In this document: piece after piece, positions 46,585 to 55,352 of the stretch
Position numbering within the stretch: the stretch's first letter is position 1
Layout: every line of letters begins with the position of its first letter
Source: Micromonospora sp. WMMD1128
GTDB taxonomy: Bacteria; Actinomycetota; Actinomycetes; Mycobacteriales; Micromonosporaceae
Direction: 5' to 3'
DNA length: 64,000 nt
NCBI RefSeq assembly: GCF_027497235.1
Contig: NZ_CP114902.1
Span: forward strand, 992,001-1,056,000
Made by a program: the position numbers and the translations under genes
Notes under the pieces: model-generated
The model's database searches: none
Told to the model about the DNA's origin: nothing
What the model saw: the letters and a program-made list of their open reading frames with translations, nothing else

Positions 46585-49140
46585 TCAGGCGCTGCGGGCG
46601 TCCCGCTCGCGGGCCTTCAGCGCGCGGACCACGCCGTCGCGGCCCTCGGCCACCAGACGGCGCAGCGACGCCGGCCGGCCGTCCCGGGCCAGCCACCCGT
46701 CAGTGGCCGCGACCGTGTCCTCGTCGACCAGGTACGACGGGTAGGCGAGCTGCACGAACTCCTGCGCCGGCTCGCTGTCCCGCTGCGCCCAGACCTGATC
46801 CACCGCGTCGAAGTAACGCTCCCGGTAGGGCGCGGTCAGCTCCACCTGCGCCGGGTGGGTCAAGCCCTGCAACAGCGCCCGGTTGCGCCAGTTGGGCAGC
46901 GCCTCCGGGCCGGTGAGCTGTGCCCACACCGCCGCCTTGTTCGCCTCGGTCGGCACCAGCGCGTACGCGTACGCGGCCTCCCGCTCGCCGCTCGCGGTGC
47001 GGTCGTTGGCCAGCTCGGCGTCCACCTCGGCGGCCCCGGCCGCGCCGTTGGCGACGAGCGACTGCAACACGGTCCAGCGCAGCTCGGTGTCGACGGTCAA
47101 CCCGCCCGGCACCCCGCTGCCGTCCAGCCAGCCGCGCAACGTCGCCAGGTCCTCGCTGGAACGGGCCGACGAGGCGTACGCCCGGGCCCAGGCGAGCTGG
47201 AACCCGCTGCCCGGCTCGGCCGCGGCGAGCGCCGTCCGCGCGGTACGGGCCACGTCGGCCCAGCCGGTCGGCGCCCACGCCGGGTCGGCGTAGAAGGTGA
47301 GCGCGGTGGTCGCCTGCCGCAACGTGGCGGTCACCAGGTTGATGTCGGTCTCGGCGGTCAGTCCGGCCAACACCAGCGCCACGTAGTCGCGCGCCGACAG
47401 CTCGGCGTCGCGGGTCATGTCCCAGGCGGCCGTCCAGCACAACGCCCGGGCCAGCGACGAGTCGAAGCCGGCGATGTGCTGCACCACCGTCGACATGGAC
47501 CGCTCGTCCAGCCGCAGCTTGGTGTAGGTGAGATCCTCGTCGTTGAGCAGCAGCACGTCCGCGGCGGGCTTGCCGTGCAGCGCGGACAACTCGGTCAGCT
47601 CGCCGGTCACGTCCACCTCGACCAGTTCCCGGCGGACCAGCCGGCCGTCGGTCAGGTCGTAGAGGCCCACGCCGATCCGGTGGGTGCGCAGCGTCGGGTG
47701 CCCGGCCGGCGCCTCCTGCCGGACCACCACCCGCTCGTACGCGCCGTCCGCGTCGACGGTCACCTCTGGGCGCAGCGTGTTGACCTGCGCGGTCTCCAAC
47801 CACTGGGCGGCGAACTTGCGCAGCTCCCGGCCGGAGGCCGCCTCCAGCTCGGAGAGCAGGTCGTCGAAGGTGGCGTTGCCCCAGGCGTGCTTGCCGAAGT
47901 AGGCCCGCAGACCGGCCACGAACGGCTCCTCGCCCACGTACGCGACGAGCTGCTTGAGCACGCTGGCGCCCTTGGCGTACGTGATGCCGTCGAAGTTGAC
48001 CTCGACGGCCTCCAGGTCCGGCATCTCACAGTAGACCGGGTGCGTGGAGGAGAGCTGGTCCTGCCGGTAACCCCAGTTCTTCCGGATGGACAGGAACGTC
48101 GTCCAGGCGTCGGTGAAGCGGGTGGCGTGCGTGTTGCACCAGTGGCTGGCCCACTCGGCGAACGACTCGTTCAACCACAGGTCGTTCCACCAACGCATGG
48201 TGACCAGGTCACCGAACCACATGTGCGCCAGCTCGTGCAGGATCGTGTTGGCGCGCTGCTCGTACTCGAAGTCGGTGACCTGCGAACGGAAGATGTAGTG
48301 CGACTCGGCGTGCGTGACGCAGCCGAAGTTCTCCATCGCGCCGGCGTTGAAGTCCGGCACCCAGAGCTGGTCGTACTTGGGCAGCGGGTAGCGCACGCCG
48401 AACTTCTCCTGGAAGAAGTCGAAGCCCTGCGTGGTGATCAGGTGCAGCTCGTCCGCGTCCATGTGGGGCGCCATGCTGGCCCGGCAGAAGTAGCCCATGT
48501 CGATGCCGTCGTGGGTGTGCCGCACCTCGTGGTACGGCCCGGCGCAGAGCGCGGTGATGTAGGTGCTCATCCGCTCCGACACGGCGAAGTGCAGCGTCTT
48601 CAGGCCCTCACCGGCGGCCTCCTCACGGGCCACCGGCATGTTCGACACGACCTTCCAGTGGTCGGCGACGGTGGCGTGCCAGGTGTAGACGCTCTTCAGG
48701 TCCGGCTGGTCGAAGCAGGCGAAGACCCGCTGCGCGTCGGCGGTCTCGAACTGGCTGTAGAGGTAGGTCTCGCCGTCCACCGGGTCGACCGTGCGATGTA
48801 GGCCCTGCCCGCTGTTCGAGTAGCCGAAGTCGGCGTCGACCACGAGGACGTTCTCGGCCGCGAGACCGGTAAGCGTGAGGCCCTTCTCGGCGGACCAGCC
48901 GGACAGGTCGACCGCCTCGCCGTTGAGCGTGGCCGCACGCACCGAGTCGGCCGCCGCCTCGATGAAGGTGGTCGCTCCCGGCTCGGCGCAGCGGAACCGG
49001 ACCTCGGTCACCGAACGGAACGTGCGACCGGTGGGCTGCACCGCGGTCGACAGGTCAAGGCTGATGTCGTACCCGGTCACCTCGAGCAGGCGGGCCCGCT
49101 CGGTCGCCTCGACCTGGGTCAGGTTGCGCACTCCCGGCAC
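46585..49140 (-). CDS. pepN: Aminopeptidase N (M1 family)
   Basis: 851 aa from GTG 49140, chosen for GGAGA seven bases upstream (a GTG three codons later is possible). Zinc site HELAH at 302-306 and Glu325 eighteen residues on (NDLWLNESFAEW), with the exopeptidase motif GAMENFG before it. The N-terminal beta domain runs to about 190 and the C-terminal ERAP1-like helical domain from about 510. Cytoplasmic broad-specificity aminopeptidase in protein turnover, as in Streptomyces PepN. Single gene with its own terminator. Confidence 0.96.
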   Translation of the reverse strand: MPGVRNLTQVEATERARLLEVTGYDISLDLSTAVQPTGRTFRSVTEVRFRCAEPGATTFIEAAADSVRAATLNGEAVDLSGWSAEKGLTLTGLAAENVLVVDADFGYSNSGQGLHRTVDPVDGETYLYSQFETADAQRVFACFDQPDLKSVYTWHATVADHWKVVSNMPVAREEAAGEGLKTLHFAVSERMSTYITALCAGPYHEVRHTHDGIDMGYFCRASMAPHMDADELHLITTQGFDFFQEKFGVRYPLPKYDQLWVPDFNAGAMENFGCVTHAESHYIFRSQVTDFEYEQRANTILHELAHMWFGDLVTMRWWNDLWLNESFAEWASHWCNTHATRFTDAWTTFLSIRKNWGYRQDQLSSTHPVYCEMPDLEAVEVNFDGITYAKGASVLKQLVAYVGEEPFVAGLRAYFGKHAWGNATFDDLLSELEAASGRELRKFAAQWLETAQVNTLRPEVTVDADGAYERVVVRQEAPAGHPTLRTHRIGVGLYDLTDGRLVRRELVEVDVTGELTELSALHGKPAADVLLLNDEDLTYTKLRLDERSMSTVVQHIAGFDSSLARALCWTAAWDMTRDAELSARDYVALVLAGLTAETDINLVTATLRQATTALTFYADPAWAPTGWADVARTARTALAAAEPGSGFQLAWARAYASSARSSEDLATLRGWLDGSGVPGGLTVDTELRWTVLQSLVANGAAGAAEVDAELANDRTASGEREAAYAYALVPTEANKAAVWAQLTGPEALPNWRNRALLQGLTHPAQVELTAPYRERYFDAVDQVWAQRDSEPAQEFVQLAYPSYLVDEDTVAATDGWLARDGRPASLRRLVAEGRDGVVRALKARERDARSA

Positions 49141-49316
49141 TGTTCGTCTCCATCCCACTCGTCTCGCCGCGCCCCGCGGCACCGGTCTCTGCCGGGTCCG
49201 CTCGTGACGGCCCGCCGAGAACCGAGTCTTCCATGCACGCACCGCATTCGGTGGTCGAGGTCACGCTCTCATTCCGCTACCGGTCGATGCGGCGCGGGGT
49301 GAGGATCGGAAGGTGA

Positions 49317-49361
49317 AGGCGTCGGAGTTCCGGCGCCGTGCAGGCGTCGGGGTTCCGGCGC
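49317..49361. repeat. Short direct repeat upstream of the Rv2466c-like gene
   Basis: AGGCGTCGGAGTTCCGGCGC at 49317-49336 recurs with one mismatch at 49342-49361, a 25-base period, within 26 bases of the start codon. It could be a regulator site or a chance duplication. Confidence 0.5.
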
Positions 49362-49386
49362 GGAAAAGACGTGAAGGGACGACACC

Positions 49387-50013
49387 GTGACCGAACGTGT
49401 CACCGCGGACATGTGGTTCGACCCGCTGTGTCCGTGGGCGTGGATCACCTCCCGCTGGCTGCTCGAGGTCGAGCAGGTCCGGGACGTGGACATCCGCTAC
49501 CACGTGATGAGCCTGGCCGTGCTCAACGAGGGCCGGGACCTGCCGGAGGAATACCAGGAACTGATGCGCAAGGGCTGGGGCCCGGTGCGGGTGTGCGTCG
49601 CCGTCGAGCAGGCGCACGGCGCCGAGACGCTGGCGAAGCTCTACACCGCGATGGGCACCCGGATCCACCTCGGCAAGGAGGAGTTGGGCCGGGACATGCT
49701 GGTGGGCGCGCTCACCGACGTCGGGCTCGACCCGGCGCTCGCCGACGCCGCCGAGTCGACTGAGTACGACGACGCGCTGCGGGCCAGCCACGAGGCCGGC
49801 ATGCGCCCGGTCGGCACCGAGGTGGGCACCCCCGTGGTCCACGCTCCGGGTCCGGACGGCAGCGGGACCGTCGCCTTCTTCGGCCCGGTGATCACCCCGG
49901 CGCCGAAGGGCGAGGCGGCCGGCCGCCTGTGGGACGGCGTCCTCCTGGTCTCCGCCACGCCCGGCTTCTACGAGCTCAAGCGCACCCGCACCCAGCCCCC
50001 CATCTTCGACTGA
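49387..50013 (+). CDS. Rv2466c-like mycothiol-linked DsbA-fold protein, single-cysteine form
   Basis: 208 aa from GTG 49387. Thioredoxin/DsbA-like protein close to mycobacterial Rv2466c, the mycothiol-dependent nitroreductase: WFDPLCPWAWITSRWLLEVE, YHVMSLAVLNEGRDLPEEYQE, GWGPVRVCVAVEQAHG and the C-terminal ELKRTRTQPP. The active-site motif is CPWA, Cys15 with Ala18, where Rv2466c has CPWC. A one-cysteine site would favour a mycothiol-mixed-disulfide mechanism. A 56-bp element starts one base after its stop. Confidence 0.88.
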   Translation: MTERVTADMWFDPLCPWAWITSRWLLEVEQVRDVDIRYHVMSLAVLNEGRDLPEEYQELMRKGWGPVRVCVAVEQAHGAETLAKLYTAMGTRIHLGKEELGRDMLVGALTDVGLDPALADAAESTEYDDALRASHEAGMRPVGTEVGTPVVHAPGPDGSGTVAFFGPVITPAPKGEAAGRLWDGVLLVSATPGFYELKRTRTQPPIFD

Positions 50014-50014
50014 G

Positions 50015-50070
50015 GTGTAAGGAGGGGCCCCCGCTTAACGCCTCCGGTATAGGAGGGGGCCCCGCTTAAC
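50015..50070 (+). repeat. 56-bp GGGGCCCC/CTTAAC element, copy D
   Basis: 56 bases, half-units 31 bases apart, beginning GTGTAAGG one base after the stop of the Rv2466c-like gene and in the same orientation as that gene. Confidence 0.85.
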
Positions 50071-50100
50071 ACCCCCGCTCAAGGCGCCGCGCCGCGCGCC

Positions 50101-50143
50101 GAGCCCCGTGCCGCCCGTCACCGGGCCGGTGCGGGGCTCGTTT
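50101..50143. terminator. Rho-independent terminator
   Basis: GAGCCCCG pairs with CGGGGCTC around a long loop that contains a second stem (CCGCCC..), and is followed by GTTT. It lies after the Rv2466c-like gene and its 56-bp element. Confidence 0.65.
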
Positions 50144-50207
50144 CACCGGGTGTTCCAGCCGGCGGCCCGACCGTGGCCGCGCCACGGCAGCTCCGGGAGG
50201 CGTACTC

Positions 50208-50495
50208 ATGGGTAAGCATCGCCGTCTGTCCGACGACGCGCCGCCGTCGGCGGCCGAGGACTCCGGTGCGACGTACTGGTCGGTGGCCGAGGGTGGCTGG
50301 CCCTCCGGCGCGCCCGAGCTGGCCGACCTGCTGGCCCCGCCGATCGTGGTCGGCGTGGCCCGGGTGGCGGCCACCTCCCGGGTGCACCCGGCCGCCGTCG
50401 GGGCGACGACGGTACGCCTCCACGCCGGCTCCCGCGCGACCGTGCCGGTCCGCCGCTCGCCCGCCGTCGGCCGGCACCGCAACGTCACCGCATGA
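50208..50495 (+). CDS. Small hypothetical protein
   Basis: 95 aa from an ATG with GGGAGG ten bases upstream. Hydrophilic N-terminus (MGKHRRLSDDAPPSAAEDSG), a middle part ADLLAPPIVVGVARVAATSRVHPAAV, and a basic end (RRSPAVGRHRNV). No recognised domain. A 56-bp element lies 11 bases after the stop, in the opposite orientation. Confidence 0.6.
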   Translation: MGKHRRLSDDAPPSAAEDSGATYWSVAEGGWPSGAPELADLLAPPIVVGVARVAATSRVHPAAVGATTVRLHAGSRATVPVRRSPAVGRHRNVTA

Positions 50496-50506
50496 GTCGC
50501 CCGATT

Positions 50507-50562
50507 GTTAAGCGGGGCCCCCTCCTCTACCGGAGGCGTTAAGCGGGGCCCCCGCCTTTCAC
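50507..50562 (-). repeat. 56-bp GGGGCCCC/CTTAAC element, copy E
   Basis: Minus orientation; 56 bases, half-units 31 bases apart, ending in CCTTTCAC (GTGAAAGG on its own strand). It lies between the small 95-aa gene and the DUF1015 gene. Confidence 0.85.
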
Positions 50563-50623
50563 TCAGTGAGAGGGGGTGAGTCCGGCGGCGAGGGCGGGGC
50601 GGGCGCGGGTAGCGTCAGCGGGC

Positions 50624-51823
50624 ATGACGGTCGTGCATCCGATCGCCCGGGCCTGGATCACCACTGGCGGCACCGGCGCGCAGAACTACGACGAGTTCGC
50701 CGACGACGCGGAGATCACCGCCATCGTCGAGGCGAACCCGCACAGTGCCCTCGGCATCGAGATGCCCCACCGGGCGCCGGGCAGCCTCGGGAGTTCGTTC
50801 CTCGAGGCGCTCCCGGACGCGGTGGACCGCCTCACCGAGGCGAAGGCGGACGGCAGCTACACCCCGGCCGAGCAGGTCGTGGTGCTCTACCGGATCAGCG
50901 CGCCGGGGGAGGAGAGCGCGTACGGGCTGTGGGCGATGGTCGACACCGACCAGATCTCCACCCGCGCCGACGAGCCCGGCCTGGTGATCCGCAACGAGGA
51001 CGTGTTCATCGCCAAGGTGCGGGAGCGCGTCGCGTTGGCCGAGGCGCTCGGTCACCTGCTCTCGCCCGTACTCCTGCTCCAGACCGGGCGCGGCGACGAG
51101 CTGCACGCGGCGCTCGCGGCGGCCACCGAGGCGGCCGGCGCTCCCGCCGCGACCGACCTGGACCAGTCCGGCCGTACCCACGCGATCTGGCTGGTCGGCC
51201 CGGGCCCGGCGCAGGACGAGCTGACCGCGTTGGCCGGCGGCGGCGAGCTGGTGGTCGCGGACGGCAACCACCGCAGCCTGGCCGCGCAGACCGGCGGTTT
51301 CCCGCGCTTCCTCTCGGTGATCACCACGCCTGCGTCGGTCGCCATCCAGCCTTACAACCGGCTGGTCAGCGAGCTGACCACCACCCCGGACGAGCTGCTC
51401 GACCGGCTCCGCGCCGCGGGCGCCGAGGTCACCCCGGCCGCCGGCCCGGTCGAGGTCCCGGCCACCGGCGGCACCGTGCACCTCCACCTCGCCAGCGGTG
51501 GGTACGCGGTGACGCTGCCGCACACCGGCGACGACCGGTTGGAGAACCTCGACCACGCGCTCGTCGAGCGGTTGCTGCTGCGTGAGGCGTTGGGCCTCGA
51601 CCCGGGCGACAAGCGGATCACGTACGTGGGCGGCGACTACCCGGCGAGCTGGCTCACCGGCGAGGTCGACGCCGGCCGGGCCGAGCTGGCCGTGCTGGTG
51701 GCGCCGGTGACCGTGGACGACTTCGTCGCGGTCAACCTGGCCCGGGAGAAGATGCCGCGTAAGAGCACCTGGTTCACCCCGAAGGCACGGGCCGGCCTGG
51801 TGGTGGCCGAGATCCCCCGTTGA
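50624..51823 (+). CDS. DUF1015-family protein
   Basis: 399 aa from ATG 50624; a GTG 16 codons upstream is possible. DUF1015 landmarks are the N-terminal region of about 80 residues, EQVVVLYRISAPGEESAYGLWAMVD, the motif VVADGNHRSLAA (family DGxHR), and the C-terminal MPRKSTWFTPKARAGLVV. The family is widespread, and its biochemical role has not been settled. It is followed 75 bases later by rpiB, on the same strand. Confidence 0.9.
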   Translation: MTVVHPIARAWITTGGTGAQNYDEFADDAEITAIVEANPHSALGIEMPHRAPGSLGSSFLEALPDAVDRLTEAKADGSYTPAEQVVVLYRISAPGEESAYGLWAMVDTDQISTRADEPGLVIRNEDVFIAKVRERVALAEALGHLLSPVLLLQTGRGDELHAALAAATEAAGAPAATDLDQSGRTHAIWLVGPGPAQDELTALAGGGELVVADGNHRSLAAQTGGFPRFLSVITTPASVAIQPYNRLVSELTTTPDELLDRLRAAGAEVTPAAGPVEVPATGGTVHLHLASGGYAVTLPHTGDDRLENLDHALVERLLLREALGLDPGDKRITYVGGDYPASWLTGEVDAGRAELAVLVAPVTVDDFVAVNLAREKMPRKSTWFTPKARAGLVVAEIPR

Positions 51824-51898
51824 TCGGCGTGTGACGAATCCGCCTCCGGGCCGCTGCCCGGGCACCGGCTCGGAGGCGGGCCTGTCAGACTGCGCGGT

Positions 51899-52369
51899 AT
51901 GCGCGTCTACCTGGGATCCGACCACGCCGGTTTCGAGCTGAAGGTGCACCTGGCCAATCACCTGGCCAAACAGGGCTACGAGGTGGTGGACGTGGGTCCG
52001 CGCACCTTCGACCCGGACGACGACTACCCGGCGTTCTGCCTGCACACCGGCGATCGGGTGGTCGGCGATCCGGGCAGCCTCGGCGTGGTGATCGGCGGTT
52101 CCGGCAACGGCGAGCAGATCGCCGCGAACAAGGTGGCCGGGGTCCGGGCGGCGCTGGCCTGGAACGTCGACACCGCGCAGCTCTCCCGGGAGCACAACGA
52201 CGCCAACGTCATCGCGATCGGGGCGCGGCAGCACACGCTCGACGAGGCCACCGCCCTGGTCGAGGCGTTCCTGACCACCGCGTTCTCCGGCAACCCCCGG
52301 CACAGTCGGCGGATCGCCCAGGTGGCCGACTACGAGAAGAGCCGCCGGCTGCCCGAGTTGCCCGCCTGA
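51899..52369 (+). CDS. rpiB: Ribose-5-phosphate isomerase B
   Basis: 156 aa, RpiB/LacAB fold. YLGSDHAGFELK at the N-terminus; GVVIGGSGNGEQIAANKVAGVRAALAWN, with Glu72 in the place that enterobacterial enzymes fill with cysteine, as in Mycobacterium tuberculosis RpiB; and HNDANVIAIGARQHT. It interconverts ribose 5-phosphate and ribulose 5-phosphate in the pentose phosphate route. The C-terminal RRIAQVADYEKSRRLPELP matches the actinobacterial form. Confidence 0.96.
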   Translation: MRVYLGSDHAGFELKVHLANHLAKQGYEVVDVGPRTFDPDDDYPAFCLHTGDRVVGDPGSLGVVIGGSGNGEQIAANKVAGVRAALAWNVDTAQLSREHNDANVIAIGARQHTLDEATALVEAFLTTAFSGNPRHSRRIAQVADYEKSRRLPELPA

Positions 52370-52396
52370 CGGGTCGCGTCCGGGGCGGCGCGTCGG

Positions 52397-52999
52397 TCAG
52401 CGTCCGCTGCGGGGCAGTTCCTCGCGCGGCACCCAGTTGCGGCGGACCAGCACCACTCGCTGTTCCGCCTCGGCGAGGTCGTCCTCGCTGGGACGGGCGG
52501 CGTCCCGGGCCCGCATCGCGGCGGTCACGCTCACCTGCGACGATCCCGAGCCGACGAGGCCACGCAGTCCGCGTTCCCCCTCGTCGGCGGACGGTGCGCC
52601 ACGTCGGCCCCGGTGCTCCGGCTCCGACTCGGCGCGTCGAGCGAAGCGTGGTGCCCGGACGCCGTCATCCGATGGCTCGGGCTCGCCGCGTCGGACGCCG
52701 CGCCCGGGGCGGGGCGCGACGTCGTCGTGCACCGCGGCCGTGCTCGCGCTCATCTCCCCGGCGTTCACGCCGGCGTCGGGGGGACCGCTCATGTTCCGGG
52801 CGCTGGTGTCGGGGGGGCCGCTCGTCCGGGCGCTGGCGCTGGTGTCGGGGGGACCGCTCATCTCCCCGGCGCTGACGCTGGCGTCGGCGGGACCGCTCGC
52901 CTCGCCGTGATGCCGCAGCCGCCGTCGCCGTCGCTCTGCCTCACCCACCCCCCGACCGTACCGCCCCCACCGTCCACTTTCCCGCCCCCGCCCGTCCAT
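52397..52999 (-). CDS. Hypothetical protein with degenerate-repeat middle
   Basis: Up to 200 aa; the start is not firm. The C-terminal 60 residues (RGLRGLVGSGSSQVSVTAAMRARDAARP..., then VVLVRRNWVPREELP) look conserved and are the likely functional part. The first 90 residues are low-complexity, with repeated SGPPDTSA-like units encoded by degenerate copies of a GGGGGGACCGCTC motif (about 52770-52900). No recognised domain. Confidence 0.6.
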   Translation of the reverse strand: MDGRGRESGRWGRYGRGVGEAERRRRRLRHHGEASGPADASVSAGEMSGPPDTSASARTSGPPDTSARNMSGPPDAGVNAGEMSASTAAVHDDVAPRPGRGVRRGEPEPSDDGVRAPRFARRAESEPEHRGRRGAPSADEGERGLRGLVGSGSSQVSVTAAMRARDAARPSEDDLAEAEQRVVLVRRNWVPREELPRSGR

Positions 53000-53087
53000 C
53001 CCGCGCCGGCTCTCGCCGGTCGATCATGAGGTGGGCTGGGATAATCCAGACGAGGTGCCACAACTCCTAGATCGCCGCGTGCAGGCC

Positions 53088-53139
53088 GAGATCTTGGAGG
53101 GAAACGGCCCCTGGAGGGGCGCTTAGCTTCCAAGATCTC
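53088..53139. repeat. Palindrome related to the one at 7287
   Basis: Outer arms GAGATCTTGGA and its complement, inner GGCCCC/GGGGC stem, 52 bases, with more mismatches than the 7287 copy. It lies in an intergenic gap of about 285 bases (53000-53285) in which I see no gene. Confidence 0.75.
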
Positions 53140-53285
53140 TCCGGCTCCTGATATGGGAGATGGATTGTCCACCATATGGGACGGGTGCAGTGGGTGGAAC
53201 GCCATGGGTGGCCCCAGGCCGTTCAGACACCCATGACGTGCCGGCCGCGCCCACGTATAAGCCCGACGAGCAGGCCCGCAGCCAC

Positions 53286-54506
53286 TCAGAAGACCTCCAT
53301 GGGGGCGGGGGCGCGGTGCCAGGGGAAGGCCGCGGTCAGGGCGGTGAGCGTGTCCGGGTGCAGCTCGCGGACCCGGCCGGCGGCGGCCAGCGCGGCCGGG
53401 GTGACGCCGCCCAGATATAGCTCACCGAGCGCACGGACGTCGCAGGCCAGCCCGGCCGGCGCGGTGGTGGCCGTGCATTCCGCGCCGGCCGGGCCGCCGA
53501 CCAGCCGCCACCGCCCGCTGTTCTCCGGCAGCAGTTCGTCGGTGACCTCGATCACCACGTCGACGTCGGCGGCGTAGCGGCGGGCGGCGAGCGCGGCCGG
53601 CACGTCCACCACCCGCACCCAGAGCGCGTCGGCGAGTTGCGGGGCGAGCTGCCGGGGCTCGTCCACCAGGCGCAGCAGCGGCTCGTCCACGGCGGCGGTC
53701 GGGAAGGACAACCGCCGGGTCAGGTCGACCGAGAGCAGCAGCCGCCACAGCGCCAGGGACGCCTCCGGGGTGACCGCCACCACCTCGTCGACCCGCACCT
53801 CGCCCCGGGGGACGTCGCCGCTCCACCCTTCCTTCGTCCGGTAGAGCGCGTACCCGTCGAGCCCGTCCGGGCCGTCGTGCAACAGCACCCGGCGTTCGGT
53901 GGCACCGTCCCGCCGGCTCTTCACGTCCGCCAGGACGTACGCCCACCAGCGTTCGTCCCGGCGGGACCAGCCGGGACGGTCGGCGCGTGCCCGCTCGTAC
54001 AGCCGGGCCAGCTCGTGCCGGTGCGTGGCCGGTCGATCCAGGCGAAGCGTGCCCTCGGCGGGCGTCGGGGCGGGCAGCCGCAGCCCGGTGGTGTCGGCGG
54101 TCAGCATCAGTCGCTGCGCCGCCGAGCCGTAGCCGAAGCGGGGGTAGATGCGGCCCTCGCTGGCCCAGAGCACCGCGACCGGCTCGCGGCCGGCGTCGCG
54201 GATGTCGCGTAGCTGCCGCCGCATCAGCCCGGTGAGCAGGCCGCGCCGGCGGTGCGTGGGCGCGACCGCGACCATTGAGACGTGCGCGGCCGGCACGGTC
54301 GACCCGGGCACGGTCAGGTCGCGGCCGAACGCGGCGGCGTGCGCGACCGGGGCCCCGCCGTCGCGGACCAGCAGCGAGCGTTCCGGCTCGAAGATCGGGC
54401 GTTCGACCTCCTGCACCTCCGGGTCGATCTCGCCGTGGAAGGCCAGGGCCAGCAGCGCGGCGATCTCGTCGAAGTCCTCGGCCCGGGGCACCACCGCGTC
54501 GGTCAT
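53286..54506 (-). CDS. Eis-like GNAT acetyltransferase
   Basis: 406 aa, the length of Eis. Two GNAT domains followed by a sterol-carrier-like C-terminal domain. Acetyl-CoA loop in MVAVAPTHRRRGLLTGLM; FGYGSAAQRLML; C-terminal PWHRAPAPMEVF ending in the free carboxyl group that acts as general base in this family. Eis enzymes acetylate aminoglycosides at several positions and also proteins; substrate here is not known. Single gene, divergent from the membrane protein at 54606. Confidence 0.9.
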   Translation of the reverse strand: MTDAVVPRAEDFDEIAALLALAFHGEIDPEVQEVERPIFEPERSLLVRDGGAPVAHAAAFGRDLTVPGSTVPAAHVSMVAVAPTHRRRGLLTGLMRRQLRDIRDAGREPVAVLWASEGRIYPRFGYGSAAQRLMLTADTTGLRLPAPTPAEGTLRLDRPATHRHELARLYERARADRPGWSRRDERWWAYVLADVKSRRDGATERRVLLHDGPDGLDGYALYRTKEGWSGDVPRGEVRVDEVVAVTPEASLALWRLLLSVDLTRRLSFPTAAVDEPLLRLVDEPRQLAPQLADALWVRVVDVPAALAARRYAADVDVVIEVTDELLPENSGRWRLVGGPAGAECTATTAPAGLACDVRALGELYLGGVTPAALAAAGRVRELHPDTLTALTAAFPWHRAPAPMEVF

Positions 54507-54605
54507 CGCACGTGTCTACCCCACCACCGTGGGGGTCGGCACCCTATTTGCGGGGTGGCTACCCTCGGAACCGAGGCCGACGTCGGTCGAGGGGGAGGAC
54601 GGAAG

Positions 54606-55136
54606 ATGGCGGACCAGACACAACCGTGGGCGGAACGCACCGTGGAGGTGCCGCCCCAGCCGGACGTGGCACCCGGGCAGCGGGACGCGTTCCAGCGCGG
54701 GGTGGCGGCGGTCGGTCAGCCGCGTACGCCCCGAACCGAGCCCTTCCCCACGGTGGAGCACGGCGACTGGGCCGGTGAGTCGGCGCCGCGCCGGTCGATG
54801 AGCTGGCACCTCGCGCAGGCCCGTCGGGGCGGGGAGTGGAGTGCCGCCGGCGCTCTGTTCGCGTTCGTCTGCTGGGGCATCTGGGCGATCTCCGGCCGGG
54901 GGAATCTGATCGCGCCGCTGCTCACGTTCGTGCTGAGCCTGCTCACCGCGGTCGGGGTGTTCGCGCTGGTGCGGCTGCTCGGCCGGCTGATCCTGGAACG
55001 GCAACTCGGCCGGGTGCGCCGCAGCGCCCGCGGCGCGCACATGATCACCGCGTTGTTCCTGGCCGGCGTCGGCGTGGCCTATCTTCAGCAGACCGAGTGG
55101 GTGGTCTCGGCCTGGAACTGGGTCACCGGCAACTGA
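54606..55136 (+). CDS. Three-helix membrane protein, unknown
   Basis: 176 aa from ATG 54606. A hydrophilic N-terminus of about 75 residues (MADQTQPWAERTVEVPPQPD...) is followed by three membrane helices: ALFAFVCWGIWAIS, LLTFVLSLLTAVGVFALV and ITALFLAGVGVAYLQQ. Between helices 2 and 3 lies a basic loop (RLILERQLGRVRRSARGAH). No family assignment. It is followed by a hairpin at 55148. Confidence 0.8.
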   Translation: MADQTQPWAERTVEVPPQPDVAPGQRDAFQRGVAAVGQPRTPRTEPFPTVEHGDWAGESAPRRSMSWHLAQARRGGEWSAAGALFAFVCWGIWAISGRGNLIAPLLTFVLSLLTAVGVFALVRLLGRLILERQLGRVRRSARGAHMITALFLAGVGVAYLQQTEWVVSAWNWVTGN

Positions 55137-55147
55137 GCCGCGTGGCG

Positions 55148-55179
55148 GCGGGCGGGTCGGCGTGGTGCCGCCCGCCCGC
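55148..55179. terminator. Hairpin between convergent genes
   Basis: GCGGGCGGG and CCCGCCCGC form a 9-bp stem, 12 bases after the stop of the membrane protein gene and upstream of the Hsp70-like gene's 3' end (minus strand). Confidence 0.5.
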
Positions 55180-55352
55180 GCGCCCGGTCGCGGTACGCCG
55201 CGACGCCGGCCGTCACTCCACCAGGACGGCGCTGGCATTACCCGGCCCGGCCCGGTTCATCCGTCGCCCATCGGGGTGAGCGGCGCTCCGCGAACTCACG
55301 GGCGGCGTCGCCCACTCCCGCTCAAGCTCACATTCGGTCACCGCCGGGTCGG

